Assembly (NCBI GenBank): GCA_963815505.1
Contig: CAWFGU010000024.1
Coordinates: 124,001 to 188,000 of the forward strand
Direction: 5' to 3'
DNA length: 64,000 nucleotides
DNA from: CAXBBB01 sp963815505
GTDB taxonomy: Bacteria > Bacteroidota > Rhodothermia > Rhodothermales > BA12
The number at the start of each line of letters is the position of its first letter. The stretch's first letter is position 1. Positions 46,412-55,473 of this stretch are shown piece after piece. Under the pieces are notes generated by a model that worked only from the letters and a program-made list of their open reading frames with translations, was not told the DNA's origin and made no database searches. Made by a program: the position numbers and the translations under genes.

Positions 46412-48442
46412 CTACTCGCCTTCGCCGGAAGACGCCTCACCAGCAGGGGCAGCGGTTTCTGGGGGCGCCTCGGCGGGCAGCGGCGTGCTCGTGAGGACGA
46501 GCGGCTCGGACTGTCCCGACGTGACCTCTTCGAAGAAGCCGCGCAACTCGGCATAGTGCTCGGGCGGGAAGACGGTTTCGTTGAGGATCAGGCGGCTCTG
46601 CACCAGCACGGCGCCGTTCATCTCAGTGACTTGGCGCTGGTAGGTCGCTTTGCCGTCCATTCGCCGCACGCTTTTAGGGGCGACGGCCTCGGCCAATCGG
46701 TAGCCTTCGGGAAGCACGATGCGCGCCGTGTAGACGACGTTGTAACCCCAGTCGAAGTCGACGGGAAAGGTGCGGATAGGGGTCTTGAGCGGATTGCTCG
46801 TCCACTCACTGACGAGCGTCGGATTGAAATAGAGGAAGTCACCGGCGGCGGTGGCCATGCCGGGCGCGTGGAACTGCGTGCTGAGTCTGAATGGCTCGGC
46901 GAGCGCGTCCTCGTTCTCGACCGAAACCGAGTCGACCGATACGTCGATGCCGGTCAGGCTGCCGAAGTACGTCTCGCGGGCGAACGCGGCGGACTCTTCG
47001 GCGCTGGCGTAGGAGCCTCGGCGAAGGGCAGCGGCGTAGTCGCCATCCGTGCTGGTGAGCGTGCCCGTCAGCGTTCCGTCAGCAGACAGGGTGGCCTCGA
47101 CGCTGGTAAGCGTGCGAAAGGCTTTGTCCGATCGCATCGGAATCCACTCCTGACTGTCGTCGGTGACGAGGAAGCCTATGCCGTTGAAGTTGGACGCGGG
47201 CAGCAGGTCGTACGGGCGGTAGCGGTTAGTGGGCTTGAGCAGGTACTCGCGCCCTTGGGCCGACGCGTAGACGACAACGTCGTTGAACTGGCTCGTCAGC
47301 GGGTACTGACGCAGGATGGCTCCGTGGTCGCGCGTCGAGATGAGGACGGGGTAGGCTTCGATGTCGGCCTCGCGGAGCATGTTGATCAGCAGCAGCGACA
47401 GCTCGGCCGTGCTTCCGGTCTTGGCGGCGATCACGTCGCGGATTTCTTCGTCCATCAGCAGCCGCTGGCGTCCGTCGAACGAGTAGGCCGTGCGGACGTG
47501 ATCGTAGAGCGCGACGACTTTTTCGTGCGGAGTGGTCAGCCCGGCCACGACTTGTTCGACTTCGTCCTTGACGCGCCGCCCGCTGTCGAGGTGTTTGCCG
47601 AAGTTGGGATGCTCGCGCAGCTCCTGAGCCAGCTTGTCCCACGTGTCGATGAAGCGCCGCTCGCCGAAGCCCGGCTCGTAGTAGGCGGCGAACTGGACGA
47701 ACAGGCGGTTGCGGTAGTCTTCGAGCGAGGTGATGAACGGCTCGTCGCGCAGCGCAGGCTGGTTCTCGGCGACGTAGCGGTAGCGTGTCGCATCTCCGAA
47801 CGGGCGGTTGACTTCCTCTTGCTCCTGCACGGAGAGCCTGGACGAGTAGCGCGCGAGGTTGGCGAACACGTACGACATGGTCTGCGGATACTCGGCGACG
47901 TACTCGCTGTGCAGGACGGGTTCGCTCAGCTGAAAACTCCAGTCCGGGATATAGAATGGGCTGTCGGACCGCAGCGTGTACTCGTACTCGACGATGGCGC
48001 CCGGCTCGAGGGCCGGAAAGGTGAAGCGGATCATCTCGTAGCCGTTGGGCAAATCCTCCTTGAGGATGTCGCGCTTACCGACCTTGTGCCTATCGACTTT
48101 GCCGTCGGCGCCGGGCGTAAGCGTTTGTCCTTTCACTCCGCTAACGCGCTGGATGCGGTCGTTGGCGTTGTACGAGATGCTGAACGATCCCCAGCTGTCG
48201 AATGCTGCGGCAGAGAGTAGTTTGACGCGGCGGTAGCGCTTGGTCGTGATCTCACCCGTCGGTTCGACTTCGCTGAAGCTGTGATCGACGAGCACTACGG
48301 CGGTCGCGTTGGTGTCGGCGGGAAAGGCGCTCATCTCCAGGTCGGCTACCTCCACCTCGCCCCAGTCAACGGGCGGCTTTTGGGCCTGGACCGGCGTCGT
48401 GAATAGAAACCCGACGATCGAGAGGCAGAGGAGCGCGCGCAT
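46412..48442 (-). CDS. DUF3857 protein with degenerate transglutaminase domain
   Basis: A 676-residue protein from ATG 48442 with signal peptide MRALLCLSIVGFLFTTPVQAQ. It shares the layout of its neighbour: DUF3857 (SFSEVEPTGEITTKRYRRVK, YEYTLRSDSPFYIPDWSFQ), a transglutaminase fold (LYDHVRTAYSF, AELSLLLINMLREADIEAYPVL) and a C-terminal beta domain. The triad positions are changed: KTGSTAEL in place of GDCK, QFNDVVV in place of FNHV, and LLKPTNRY in place of a WLDPT-like site. It is therefore probably non-enzymatic. The tail is Pro/Glu/Ala-rich (PLPAEAPPETAAPAGEA). Upstream open frame to 49066 is antisense-type and rejected. Confidence 0.86.
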   Translation of the reverse strand: MRALLCLSIVGFLFTTPVQAQKPPVDWGEVEVADLEMSAFPADTNATAVVLVDHSFSEVEPTGEITTKRYRRVKLLSAAAFDSWGSFSISYNANDRIQRVSGVKGQTLTPGADGKVDRHKVGKRDILKEDLPNGYEMIRFTFPALEPGAIVEYEYTLRSDSPFYIPDWSFQLSEPVLHSEYVAEYPQTMSYVFANLARYSSRLSVQEQEEVNRPFGDATRYRYVAENQPALRDEPFITSLEDYRNRLFVQFAAYYEPGFGERRFIDTWDKLAQELREHPNFGKHLDSGRRVKDEVEQVVAGLTTPHEKVVALYDHVRTAYSFDGRQRLLMDEEIRDVIAAKTGSTAELSLLLINMLREADIEAYPVLISTRDHGAILRQYPLTSQFNDVVVYASAQGREYLLKPTNRYRPYDLLPASNFNGIGFLVTDDSQEWIPMRSDKAFRTLTSVEATLSADGTLTGTLTSTDGDYAAALRRGSYASAEESAAFARETYFGSLTGIDVSVDSVSVENEDALAEPFRLSTQFHAPGMATAAGDFLYFNPTLVSEWTSNPLKTPIRTFPVDFDWGYNVVYTARIVLPEGYRLAEAVAPKSVRRMDGKATYQRQVTEMNGAVLVQSRLILNETVFPPEHYAELRGFFEEVTSGQSEPLVLTSTPLPAEAPPETAAPAGEASSGEGE

Positions 48443-48528
48443 GGACAAATAGGTGGTGGATAGGATGGACATGCTAGCGACGATTGTTACTAAAGTCAAA
48501 CGCGCGGCCTCTGTCCTGCCTTCCGCAT

Positions 48529-50127
48529 CTACACGTGCGTTCGCAGGCCGAAACTCAGGGTCAGCGGGCTGAAGGTGAAGCGGTGTTCGGGCCGCGCCGC
48601 GTCCCACGTGTTGAAGCCGGACTCCACCCGGTAGCGCTGCTCGGGGACGACGAGCTCGTGTCCCGGCGCCCACGTCGCCCGAAGCGTTAGAGAGGTGACA
48701 GGCGTGGCGTACCAGTCGTAGGCGAGGCGCGCGTAAGGCACAAACGTCGACGCCGAGTGCGTGTAGCTGAGGACCGTGTTGGCGCGAAACGGAGCCGGAG
48801 ACGGCTGAGCCGCCGTGGCCCGGAACGCGCCTTCTACCTGAGCGCTTCGGTAGGCGACGCCTACTCCGAGTTCGATGCGGCCAGTGAGCGAGCCCACGCG
48901 CTGGTTGCCCAGCGTGACGCCTCCGAACAGGGCGCCGCCCGGTCGCTGCGAGACGCGCTCGACGAGTTGGTCCAGCGTTACGGTGCGACCGATCTCGGCG
49001 CTCCGTTCGGGCAGATCCAGCGATTGTGTTTGCTGGTGGATCGTCGCTTCCGCGCCAATGTGCCACCGAGGCGAGAGGGCCAGCGTCACGTCTACGCCGA
49101 AGCGCCCGCCGACTTGCTCGGGTGCGCTCTCGGTCTCCAGGTCAAACCGGCGGCGCGCGACGACGGCTTCGGCGTCGAGCGGGACTGCCCCGCTGGTGCC
49201 CGGCTGCCAGGCAGTAGAGACCATCACGTGGATGCGGGACCGCGCGCGGGCGCTGAGCGACGGAGATTGGCGTGCTTGAGGAGCAAGAGCCGGGAGCGCG
49301 TTGCGCCACGCGCGCACCTCACGAGCCACACGTGCGCCAAGCAGCGGAGCCGGAAGCCCTACCGCCTGGTTGATCTGGGTGCGACGCATCAGCCGCAGTC
49401 CGCCTCCGATGAGCGCCGTTCCGCCTGCGGTGTACCCGGCCGTCAGCGGGTTCGACACGTCACTGCCCTGCGCGTAGGCCAGAGAGGCGAGCAGAACCTG
49501 TGCGCCCAGCCCGATTCCGGCTTCGACCAAGGCGCCCACCTCGCCGTGCAGCAGGACCACCGTTCCATCGAGGTCTCGCAGCGGAACCGCAGTCAGCCGC
49601 TCGTCGAGGTGGGCGATGTCGAACGGAGCTTCGGCGTCGTGCAGGACGGCGTAGGTGTCGTCGGCCAGCAGCAGCCAGCCGCGCACCATCGTTCCATCGG
49701 TCCGGGGGAGAGATACCACGTCGATCCTCCGATCGCCAAACTGGTGACGCGCCAACCCGCTCAGTTCGACCCGCCGCTCCACGGTCGACAGATGCGACGG
49801 GAGGTTGGGCGCGTGAAGGGCTTCGTAGTGGGCCACGTACCGGCTCAGCAGCATCGCCGTCTGCGCGTCGAGCCGACGTTCCTCAGCCTGCCGTGCCGTG
49901 CGAATCGTGACCTGCACCTCGCCGCCCGCGACCGGCTCGATCGTGGCGTCGACGAAGCTCGACAGGGTAACGTCGGGAAACAGGCCGAAGTAGTCCTTCT
50001 CCTCGCCGTCAATGATCGGCCCGACGCGCGCCAGCATCGAGTCAACAGCGGTCGGCGGCGCCTGCGCGTGCACTGCCGGAGCGAGCAGCATCGTCAGTAG
50101 AGCAGCGGTCTGGCGGAGGCGGATCAT
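48529..50127 (-). CDS. Exported barrel-like protein of unknown family, paralogue B
   Basis: A 532-residue protein from ATG 50127 with signal peptide MIRLRQTAALLTMLLAPAVHAQ. The mature N-terminus DSMLARVGPIIDGEEKDYFG, LFPDVTLSSF is shared with the upstream paralogue. The middle contains two hydrophobic segments (VLLASLAYAQ, GYTAGGTALIGGGL) and the C-terminal half is alternating beta strands ending PLTLSFGLRTHV, as in an outer-membrane barrel. No known domain is recognised. Its ATG overlaps the stop of the paralogue by 4 bases (ATGA), so they are translationally coupled. Confidence 0.8.
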   Translation of the reverse strand: MIRLRQTAALLTMLLAPAVHAQAPPTAVDSMLARVGPIIDGEEKDYFGLFPDVTLSSFVDATIEPVAGGEVQVTIRTARQAEERRLDAQTAMLLSRYVAHYEALHAPNLPSHLSTVERRVELSGLARHQFGDRRIDVVSLPRTDGTMVRGWLLLADDTYAVLHDAEAPFDIAHLDERLTAVPLRDLDGTVVLLHGEVGALVEAGIGLGAQVLLASLAYAQGSDVSNPLTAGYTAGGTALIGGGLRLMRRTQINQAVGLPAPLLGARVAREVRAWRNALPALAPQARQSPSLSARARSRIHVMVSTAWQPGTSGAVPLDAEAVVARRRFDLETESAPEQVGGRFGVDVTLALSPRWHIGAEATIHQQTQSLDLPERSAEIGRTVTLDQLVERVSQRPGGALFGGVTLGNQRVGSLTGRIELGVGVAYRSAQVEGAFRATAAQPSPAPFRANTVLSYTHSASTFVPYARLAYDWYATPVTSLTLRATWAPGHELVVPEQRYRVESGFNTWDAARPEHRFTFSPLTLSFGLRTHV

Positions 50128-51764
50128 AGGTGCGTGCGTAGGCCGAAGCTCAGGCTCCAGGGGCTGAACGTGTAGGTGTGCTCGGGTTGATCGACGGCCC
50201 ACGAGTTGCCGCTGAACGTGTACGCTGCCTCCTGAGCGCCGATGACGAAGTCGGATTGCGGCACGTACGTCGCCTTGAACGAGAGGGACGTGACGGGCGT
50301 GGCGAAGAAGTCGTAGACGATGCGTCCGTACGGATGATGTCCCGACTGCTCGGCGCGATAGCTCTGCACGAAGTCGGGCGGTACGGTGCGGACTTCCGGC
50401 GTCGCCAGCGTGACGGGAAACGAACTGCTGACCCGCTGCCCGCGATACGCCACGCCGCCGCTGACCTCGATCCGGCTTCGGAGCCAACGCGCGCTGCCGT
50501 CGCCCAGCGAAACGCCCGCGAACGCCGCCCACTCGGTCTCGGGAATCAAGGTCTCGGGCGTCGGGCGGTTGAGCACGTCGCCGTTGTCGCGGCCGACGAC
50601 CAGGGCGGGCAACTCGTCGAGCGTCCGGTTCCAATACATCTCCCCGCCCACGTGGACGAGCCGGATGGGATTGACCACCAATTCGCCGCCGCCGCGCCCA
50701 CTCGCCGTCCTCGGCACGCTCTCGTATAGACCGTCGATCTGTCGCCCTCTGAGCGTCGCCGACGCGTTTCGGGTGACGATGCCGTCTGGGGCTGCCCGGT
50801 AGGGCGCTGCCGCCATTACGTGGACGCGCCAGCGCGCGCGTCTGGGAGGCTCGGGCGGAAGCGGCGCTGGAAGGGGAGCCGCGGGCAGGGCCGAGAGCCA
50901 CGCGACGAACTCGGCGGGCGAGCGCTGCGCGAAGAACGCGCGGGGAGCCATGCGCCGCGTCATCAACGACACGTTCTCAGGCGTTGGACGCTTCTCGCGC
51001 AACTGGCGGTTAAGCAGTCCGAACGACCCTGCCGTAATCGCCGACACGACAGCCGACAGCTGCGCCGCTCCGGCATCCCCCAGATCGGCGTTGCCATCGT
51101 AGGCGCGCTGAGCGAAAACCCGCTGCGCCGCCAGTCCCACACCGGCTTCCAGGTAGGGAAGAGCTCGACGCAGGCGCGACGTGGTGCGGCCAACGCGCAA
51201 GATGTTGGGCGCGGCGACGACGCTCGTGTGCGTATCGAGATTCCAGAGGTCGAGCGGCCGGTCGCTGGTGTGCAGGATGAGCCGTTCGTAGTCGGCGAAG
51301 AGCAGCCAGCCGCGGATCGTCTGCCCGTCGCGCGTGCCCACCTCGATGGAACGCAGGGAAGATCGTTCGTATGCGTGGCGCCCCAGCCCTGCCAGCGTCA
51401 TTTCGCGGTCGATCCGCCTCAGCGCGGCCGTCGCACCAGGCGCTCGGAGGGCTTCGTAGTAGGTCACGTAGCGGCTCATCATCAGCGCCACGTCGGGCGA
51501 CAGGCGCCGCTCCTCGTCGCCGCGCGGCCGGTGGATGATGACGTGCATCTCTCCGCTCGGCATCGGCTCCAGCGTCGCCTCGTCGAAGCTGGACAGCGGC
51601 ACGTCGGGAAACAAGCCGAAATACGCCTTCTCGCTCCCGTCGACGGTCGTGCCGATGCGCGCCAGCATCGAGTCGACTGCTGTCGCGTTGGCCGGGAGGA
51701 CGGGCTGGGCGCAAGCAGCCCAGGCACTCGCGAGCGACACGAAGGCGAGGAGTAAAGAGCGCAT
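50124..51764 (-). CDS. Exported barrel-like protein of unknown family, paralogue A
   Basis: A 546-residue protein from ATG 51764 with signal peptide MRSLLLAFVSLASAWAACAQ. It repeats the paralogue features: DSMLARIGTTVDGSEKAYFG, LFPDVPLSSF, a WLLFADYERLILHTSD strand pair, one predicted membrane-like or amphipathic segment (LSAVVSAITAGSFGLL) and a C-terminal beta-rich part ending SPWSLSFGLRTHL. The pair arose by tandem duplication; identity is highest at the two ends. Function unknown. It starts the two-gene unit after a possible -7 box at 51790-51797. Confidence 0.8.
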   Translation of the reverse strand: MRSLLLAFVSLASAWAACAQPVLPANATAVDSMLARIGTTVDGSEKAYFGLFPDVPLSSFDEATLEPMPSGEMHVIIHRPRGDEERRLSPDVALMMSRYVTYYEALRAPGATAALRRIDREMTLAGLGRHAYERSSLRSIEVGTRDGQTIRGWLLFADYERLILHTSDRPLDLWNLDTHTSVVAAPNILRVGRTTSRLRRALPYLEAGVGLAAQRVFAQRAYDGNADLGDAGAAQLSAVVSAITAGSFGLLNRQLREKRPTPENVSLMTRRMAPRAFFAQRSPAEFVAWLSALPAAPLPAPLPPEPPRRARWRVHVMAAAPYRAAPDGIVTRNASATLRGRQIDGLYESVPRTASGRGGGELVVNPIRLVHVGGEMYWNRTLDELPALVVGRDNGDVLNRPTPETLIPETEWAAFAGVSLGDGSARWLRSRIEVSGGVAYRGQRVSSSFPVTLATPEVRTVPPDFVQSYRAEQSGHHPYGRIVYDFFATPVTSLSFKATYVPQSDFVIGAQEAAYTFSGNSWAVDQPEHTYTFSPWSLSFGLRTHL

Positions 51765-51789
51765 GGCGAGGCGGCTGGTGGCAGGCCGC

Positions 51790-51797
51790 CTAAACTA
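51790..51797 (-). promoter_or_regulatory. Possible -7 promoter box of the tandem paralogue unit
   Basis: On the minus strand this reads TAGTTTAG, identical to the -7 box of the tRNA-Gln promoter. No good TTG-type -33 element lies at the right distance, so it is weak. Transcription would start about 20 bases before ATG 51764. Confidence 0.35.
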
Positions 51798-51823
51798 CAC
51801 ACCTCGCCCAACCGGCATCCCGT

Positions 51824-52636
51824 CTACCGCGCCTGATCGTTGAGCGACCAGTCGTAGCTCGTGTACTTCACGTCGAGCGTCGCCGATTCGAGAGCGGCGC
51901 TCGCCTGCTCGTCCGTGATGTAGGGGGCGACCCACCGCTGGACGGCGGCGTCCGAGCCACCGAAGTCGCCCTTGAACCAGTCCATGATCTTGGTCAGATG
52001 CACCTCTCCATTCGCCACGTCCACTCGGGTGCGATTAGGGTCGGTGAGGAAGCGCCGGGCCTGCTCGTCCAGTTGCCGGTCGAGCGTGGCACCTTCGTAG
52101 GCTTCGGACCGCAGCGGTGGGCAGCTCAGCGCGGCGCAGTTGACGGCAAAGTGGATGCGCGGCTCGTCGAACTCCTCGCGGATCGTGCCGTGCTCGATGT
52201 CGTCGAGAGACATCGTCCGCCCGCCGACGAGGGCGAACGCGTCCGAAAACGGGCTGTTTACGGTCGGAATGAACGGGCCGCTAACCGTTTTGAGGATGCC
52301 CTTGGTCGGATACTGATCGCGGATGAGATAGAGCGTGTATGCGTTGTACGCGTTGATCCAAAAGGCGAGGCGGTCGTCGCCGCTCAGGTTCGCGGGGTCC
52401 GTCGTGGCGAGCCGGGTCAGGTAGGCATCGAGCGGCGCGGGATCAGCCACCAGAGCGGCATAGTCGACCAGCCCTTGGTCGTCGACGTGGGCCGATAGGA
52501 CGGCGGTGAAGTCGTCGCTCGCGAACGTCGATGGCTGCTCGACCGGACCGGAGGCATCGAAGTCCGCAACGCCGACACGGTTGAGGCAGCCGGTGAGGAG
52601 CGGCAGGCAGAGGAGAATCGGTAGGAGTACGCGCAT
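51824..52636 (-). CDS. DUF547 lipoprotein
   Basis: A 270-residue protein from ATG 52636 with a lipoprotein signal (MRVLLPILLCLPLLTGC, acylated Cys 17). The mature part has DUF547 landmarks: RLAFWINAYNAYTLYLI, TMSLDDIEHGTIREEF, and HFAVNCAALSCPPLRSEAY with the conserved Cys pair in the NCA-x-x-SCP motif. DUF547 has a transglutaminase/papain-like fold, but no substrate is established. It is monocistronic between the paralogue pair and a sigma-54 activator gene. The 23 codons upstream of ATG 52636 lack signal features. Confidence 0.9.
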   Translation of the reverse strand: MRVLLPILLCLPLLTGCLNRVGVADFDASGPVEQPSTFASDDFTAVLSAHVDDQGLVDYAALVADPAPLDAYLTRLATTDPANLSGDDRLAFWINAYNAYTLYLIRDQYPTKGILKTVSGPFIPTVNSPFSDAFALVGGRTMSLDDIEHGTIREEFDEPRIHFAVNCAALSCPPLRSEAYEGATLDRQLDEQARRFLTDPNRTRVDVANGEVHLTKIMDWFKGDFGGSDAAVQRWVAPYITDEQASAALESATLDVKYTSYDWSLNDQAR

Positions 52637-52807
52637 CGGAGGGGCCAAAAATAGACGCAGCGAACGCCCGCCGCGTCGATGGAGATTCCGAATCGGTTGG
52701 CTCAAAGAGTGTATCCGCCCGATAGGTCTCCGTCAACGTTTCGCTCGGTTCTGTCGTGCCAGGCGACACGCACTTCGGGTTCGGTCGGTATGCTCTCTGG
52801 CGGCGTC

Positions 52808-54115
52808 TCACACTTCGATGCCGCGCGCCTCGAGTTCGCGAATCTTGCGATAGAGCGTGCGCTCGGAAATACCCAACGCGTTGGCACTCTCGCGCCGGTT
52901 GCCGTCGAAACGTTCGAGCGCGTCGACGATCAACTCGCGCTCGACTTCCTCGAGCGGGCGGACCGGTTGCTCGGTAGTCTCTGAGTCGGGTACGTTTTGG
53001 CTCGACTCGGCGAACGTGTACGGCGCGTCCTCGACCTCGCTCTGGTCCGGCAAGTCGGAGGAGAGCGAGGTGTCGTAGCTAGACGAAGTAAACGGCGGGT
53101 CGTCGCGGACGATGACGAAGCCGTTGCCGCGCGGTGCCTTGCTGAAGCGCTCGAAATCCTCGCGCGTCAGATTCAGACCGCCGACCAGGCTTGCCATTTG
53201 CTCTTTGAGGTCGCGCACGTCCATCCGCAGTTCGAGCAGAGCGCGGTAGAGGAGTTCGCGCTCGTCCGACGATGAGGAGTTTCCGCGTTCGGGTTCGATG
53301 CGGGCGGGCAGCAGATTACGCGGCGCCGGAGTCTGGACGCTGCGCAAAAAGGGTCTGGCGCTGTCGGCCGTGATTTCGGTCTGTGGATGGAGCACGACGC
53401 ACTGCTCGGCGACGTTGCGCAGTTCGCGCACGTTGCCCGGCCACGCGTAGCCCGACAGCAGCTTTTGGGCTTCGTCGGTGAGTTCGCGCCGCCCGGCGTC
53501 GTAGCGCTGGACGAACTGGTGCAGGAAGTGGCGAAACAGCAAGCCCACGTCGCCCGGACGCTCGCGCAGCGGCGGGATCTCGATCAGGATCGTGGCGAGC
53601 CTGTAGTAGAGGTCCTCGCGAAACCGTCCGCGCTGGACTTCCTGCGCCAGATCGCGGTTGGTCGCCGCCACGACGCGCACGTCTACCTGCTGCTCCGCGC
53701 TCGCGCCGACCCGAGTGAACGATCCGGTCTCGAGCACGCGGAGCAACCGTACCTGCGCCTGGAGCGGCATCTCGCCGATTTCGTCCAGGAAGATCGTCCC
53801 GCCGTCGGCCTGTTCGAAGTAGCCTGTCCGCCGCTCGACCGATCCGGTGTACGCGCCTTTCTCGGCGCCGAACAGCTCGCTCTCTATCAGCCCCTCGGGT
53901 ATCGCGCCGCAGTTGACGGTCACGATCGGCTTGTGCTTGCGCGGCCCTATCGAGTGTATCGCTTGGGCAACGAGCTCCTTGCCGACTCCGCTCTCGCCCT
54001 GTACCAGCACGGCGATGTCCGTCCGCGCCACCTGCCGGATGCGGTCGATGACGCGGTGCAGTGCGGGCGAGTCGCCGAGGATTCCGAAGCGTTCCTGAAT
54101 CGAGGCGCGGTCCAT
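52808..54115 (-). CDS. Sigma-54-dependent transcriptional activator without receiver domain
   Basis: A 435-residue protein from ATG 54115. The AAA+ domain starts almost at the N-terminus: Walker A GESGVGKE (40-47), sigma-54 loop GAYTGS (87-92; canonical GAFTGA), Walker B IFLDE (108-112) and the Arg-finger region RFREDLYYRL. A Ser/Pro-rich, variable linker (about 280-385) leads to a Fis-type helix-turn-helix (LIVDALERFDGNRRESANALG). No receiver or sensor domain precedes the ATPase, so control must come from a partner or the linker. I found no -24/-12 promoter in the window that clearly belongs to it. Confidence 0.92.
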   Translation of the reverse strand: MDRASIQERFGILGDSPALHRVIDRIRQVARTDIAVLVQGESGVGKELVAQAIHSIGPRKHKPIVTVNCGAIPEGLIESELFGAEKGAYTGSVERRTGYFEQADGGTIFLDEIGEMPLQAQVRLLRVLETGSFTRVGASAEQQVDVRVVAATNRDLAQEVQRGRFREDLYYRLATILIEIPPLRERPGDVGLLFRHFLHQFVQRYDAGRRELTDEAQKLLSGYAWPGNVRELRNVAEQCVVLHPQTEITADSARPFLRSVQTPAPRNLLPARIEPERGNSSSSDERELLYRALLELRMDVRDLKEQMASLVGGLNLTREDFERFSKAPRGNGFVIVRDDPPFTSSSYDTSLSSDLPDQSEVEDAPYTFAESSQNVPDSETTEQPVRPLEEVERELIVDALERFDGNRRESANALGISERTLYRKIRELEARGIEV

Positions 54116-54200
54116 GGGGTGCGGGTGTGGAGGAGACGCCTCTAACCCGCCGGGCGTCCGATGCGATCCGCCCAGCCCGTCGCAGTGTGTCCGCGTTGAG

Positions 54201-55043
54201 TTACCGGACGACGAGCGTCCGCACGTCGGTTTCCTCACCCGATGTCGCGCGAAGCAGGTAGAGGCCCGCGGAGAGAGCCGACGTGTCGAGCGTCACGTAC
54301 TCCGAAAGCACGACCGAGAGCATGGGGCGACCGAGCAGGTCGAACACCTCGAGCGTGCCGCCTTCGCGCGCTCCGTTCATCCAAACGCGGACTACGTCGG
54401 ATGCGGGTTGAGGTCCGATCGCGCCGATACCGAACGTAGGGTCGCCGAAAAAGCAGTCGCAGACCGACACGACGATCGAAAAGCGAGCGCGAACGTGGAA
54501 GTTGAACTCTTTTCCGAACTGCGATTCGCGCATCAACCGCCAGCCCTCATTTGCCACGCGCACGGCCGCTCGGTCGAGCGCCGGATCGTCGGCGCCAGCG
54601 CTGACGAGCACGAGTTGGTCGGGCTGACCGGCGGCTTTCAGGTCGAGCGAGAGCCAGAAGTCACCCTCGGGCACGCTCAGGTCGAGCGGCAACGTGGTGA
54701 ACTTGCTCGGCTCGACTTCGGCTAGCTCGAACCGTTTTTGGGCCACCACCTCACCCGGATAGCCGTTCGCGTCGGGACGGTGGACGGAGACCACGAGCGT
54801 GTCGTTGAAGCCATCGGGCGACGAGGTAGAGGAGTGAGCGAACACGTCTACCTCCGAAAGACCGGAGTAGCCCGGCGGGGTGGTGAAGCGTACGGCCTGC
54901 GCCTCGAACGTCTGCGGATTGTGGTTGAACGGCTGCGGCCAGGTGAACGCTACCTGAGGGCGAAACCACTCTTGGACGGCTGGGTCTTGCGCGGCGGCGG
55001 GAAGCGCGAAGAGGAGGGCGAGAAGCGAAAGGAGCGGGCGCAT
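54201..55043 (-). CDS. Secreted protein with T9SS sorting domain
   Basis: A 280-residue protein with signal peptide MRPLLSLLALLFALPAAAQ. Residues 20-195 form a beta-rich domain (VRFTTPPGYSGLSEVDVFAH, LVVSVHRPDANGYPGEVVAQ) resembling a jelly-roll surface module. The C-terminal ~75 residues (IGAIGPQPASDVVRVWM, EVFDLLGRPMLSVVLSE, LSAGLYLLRATSGE, RTLVVR) are a T9SS type A sorting domain, so the protein is exported through the outer membrane and its tail is cleaved. Function of the passenger is unknown. It ends 85 bases before the sigma-54 activator start on the same strand. Confidence 0.87.
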   Translation of the reverse strand: MRPLLSLLALLFALPAAAQDPAVQEWFRPQVAFTWPQPFNHNPQTFEAQAVRFTTPPGYSGLSEVDVFAHSSTSSPDGFNDTLVVSVHRPDANGYPGEVVAQKRFELAEVEPSKFTTLPLDLSVPEGDFWLSLDLKAAGQPDQLVLVSAGADDPALDRAAVRVANEGWRLMRESQFGKEFNFHVRARFSIVVSVCDCFFGDPTFGIGAIGPQPASDVVRVWMNGAREGGTLEVFDLLGRPMLSVVLSEYVTLDTSALSAGLYLLRATSGEETDVRTLVVR

Positions 55044-55097
55044 GGTAGTGAAGGTAGACGGTGTGTCAAGCTACTGCATCGCGCCTGCTCGATCCGG

Positions 55098-55445
55098 TCA
55101 CATCATAGTGCGGTTGACGTACGACGCGTCGTCGAACTCCAGCAGATTGGTCGACACGATGGGCACGTCCGGCAATAAACCGGCAAGCGCGCCGACGACG
55201 GCCCGCGATAGCACAGCCTTCTGCGCGTCGGTGCGACCCGCTTTGAGGTAGCCGAACGCGTGGAGGAACTCGGCATCCTGGTGCGTGATCGAGTCCGCAG
55301 CATCGAACGGAAGCAGCCGCACTTTCACGTCGGCCGGGGAGAAGAGGCCGGTGTCCTGTGCGGCGTCGCGGACGGCGGCCAAGATAGCTGGACGGTGAAT
55401 CCGCTCGAGAATCGAGGCAGAGCAGTGCAGAACGAAGTGCGGCAT
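55098..55445 (-). CDS. 5-carboxymethyl-2-hydroxymuconate delta-isomerase family protein
   Basis: A 115-residue cytosolic protein of the tautomerase superfamily. MPHFVLHCSASIL at the N-terminus (Pro2 is the catalytic base of this family after Met removal), ADVKVRLLPFDAADSITH in the middle and DASYVNRTMM at the C-terminus fit CHMI, which isomerises 5-carboxymethyl-2-hydroxymuconate in homoprotocatechuate breakdown. No other genes of that pathway are nearby, so the true substrate may differ. It follows mgsA on the same strand (28-base gap). Confidence 0.82.
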   Translation of the reverse strand: MPHFVLHCSASILERIHRPAILAAVRDAAQDTGLFSPADVKVRLLPFDAADSITHQDAEFLHAFGYLKAGRTDAQKAVLSRAVVGALAGLLPDVPIVSTNLLEFDDASYVNRTMM

Positions 55446-55473
55446 CGGTGTCGGAGTGGGAAGATGCGACGCG

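Noticed and set aside
48443..49066. Long upstream extension of the DUF3857 frame on the minus strand
   Set aside because: It is Arg/Ala-rich, overlaps the neighbouring barrel-like gene in another frame, and the signal peptide begins only at ATG 48442 (or 48472).
50128..50901. Upstream extension of the paralogue B frame on the minus strand
   Set aside because: It overlaps paralogue A in a different frame; the signal peptide at ATG 50127 marks the true start.
52646..52653. Minus-strand TATTTTTG just upstream of the DUF547 gene
   Set aside because: A perfect -7 match, but it is only about 10 bases from the ATG and has no -33 element.
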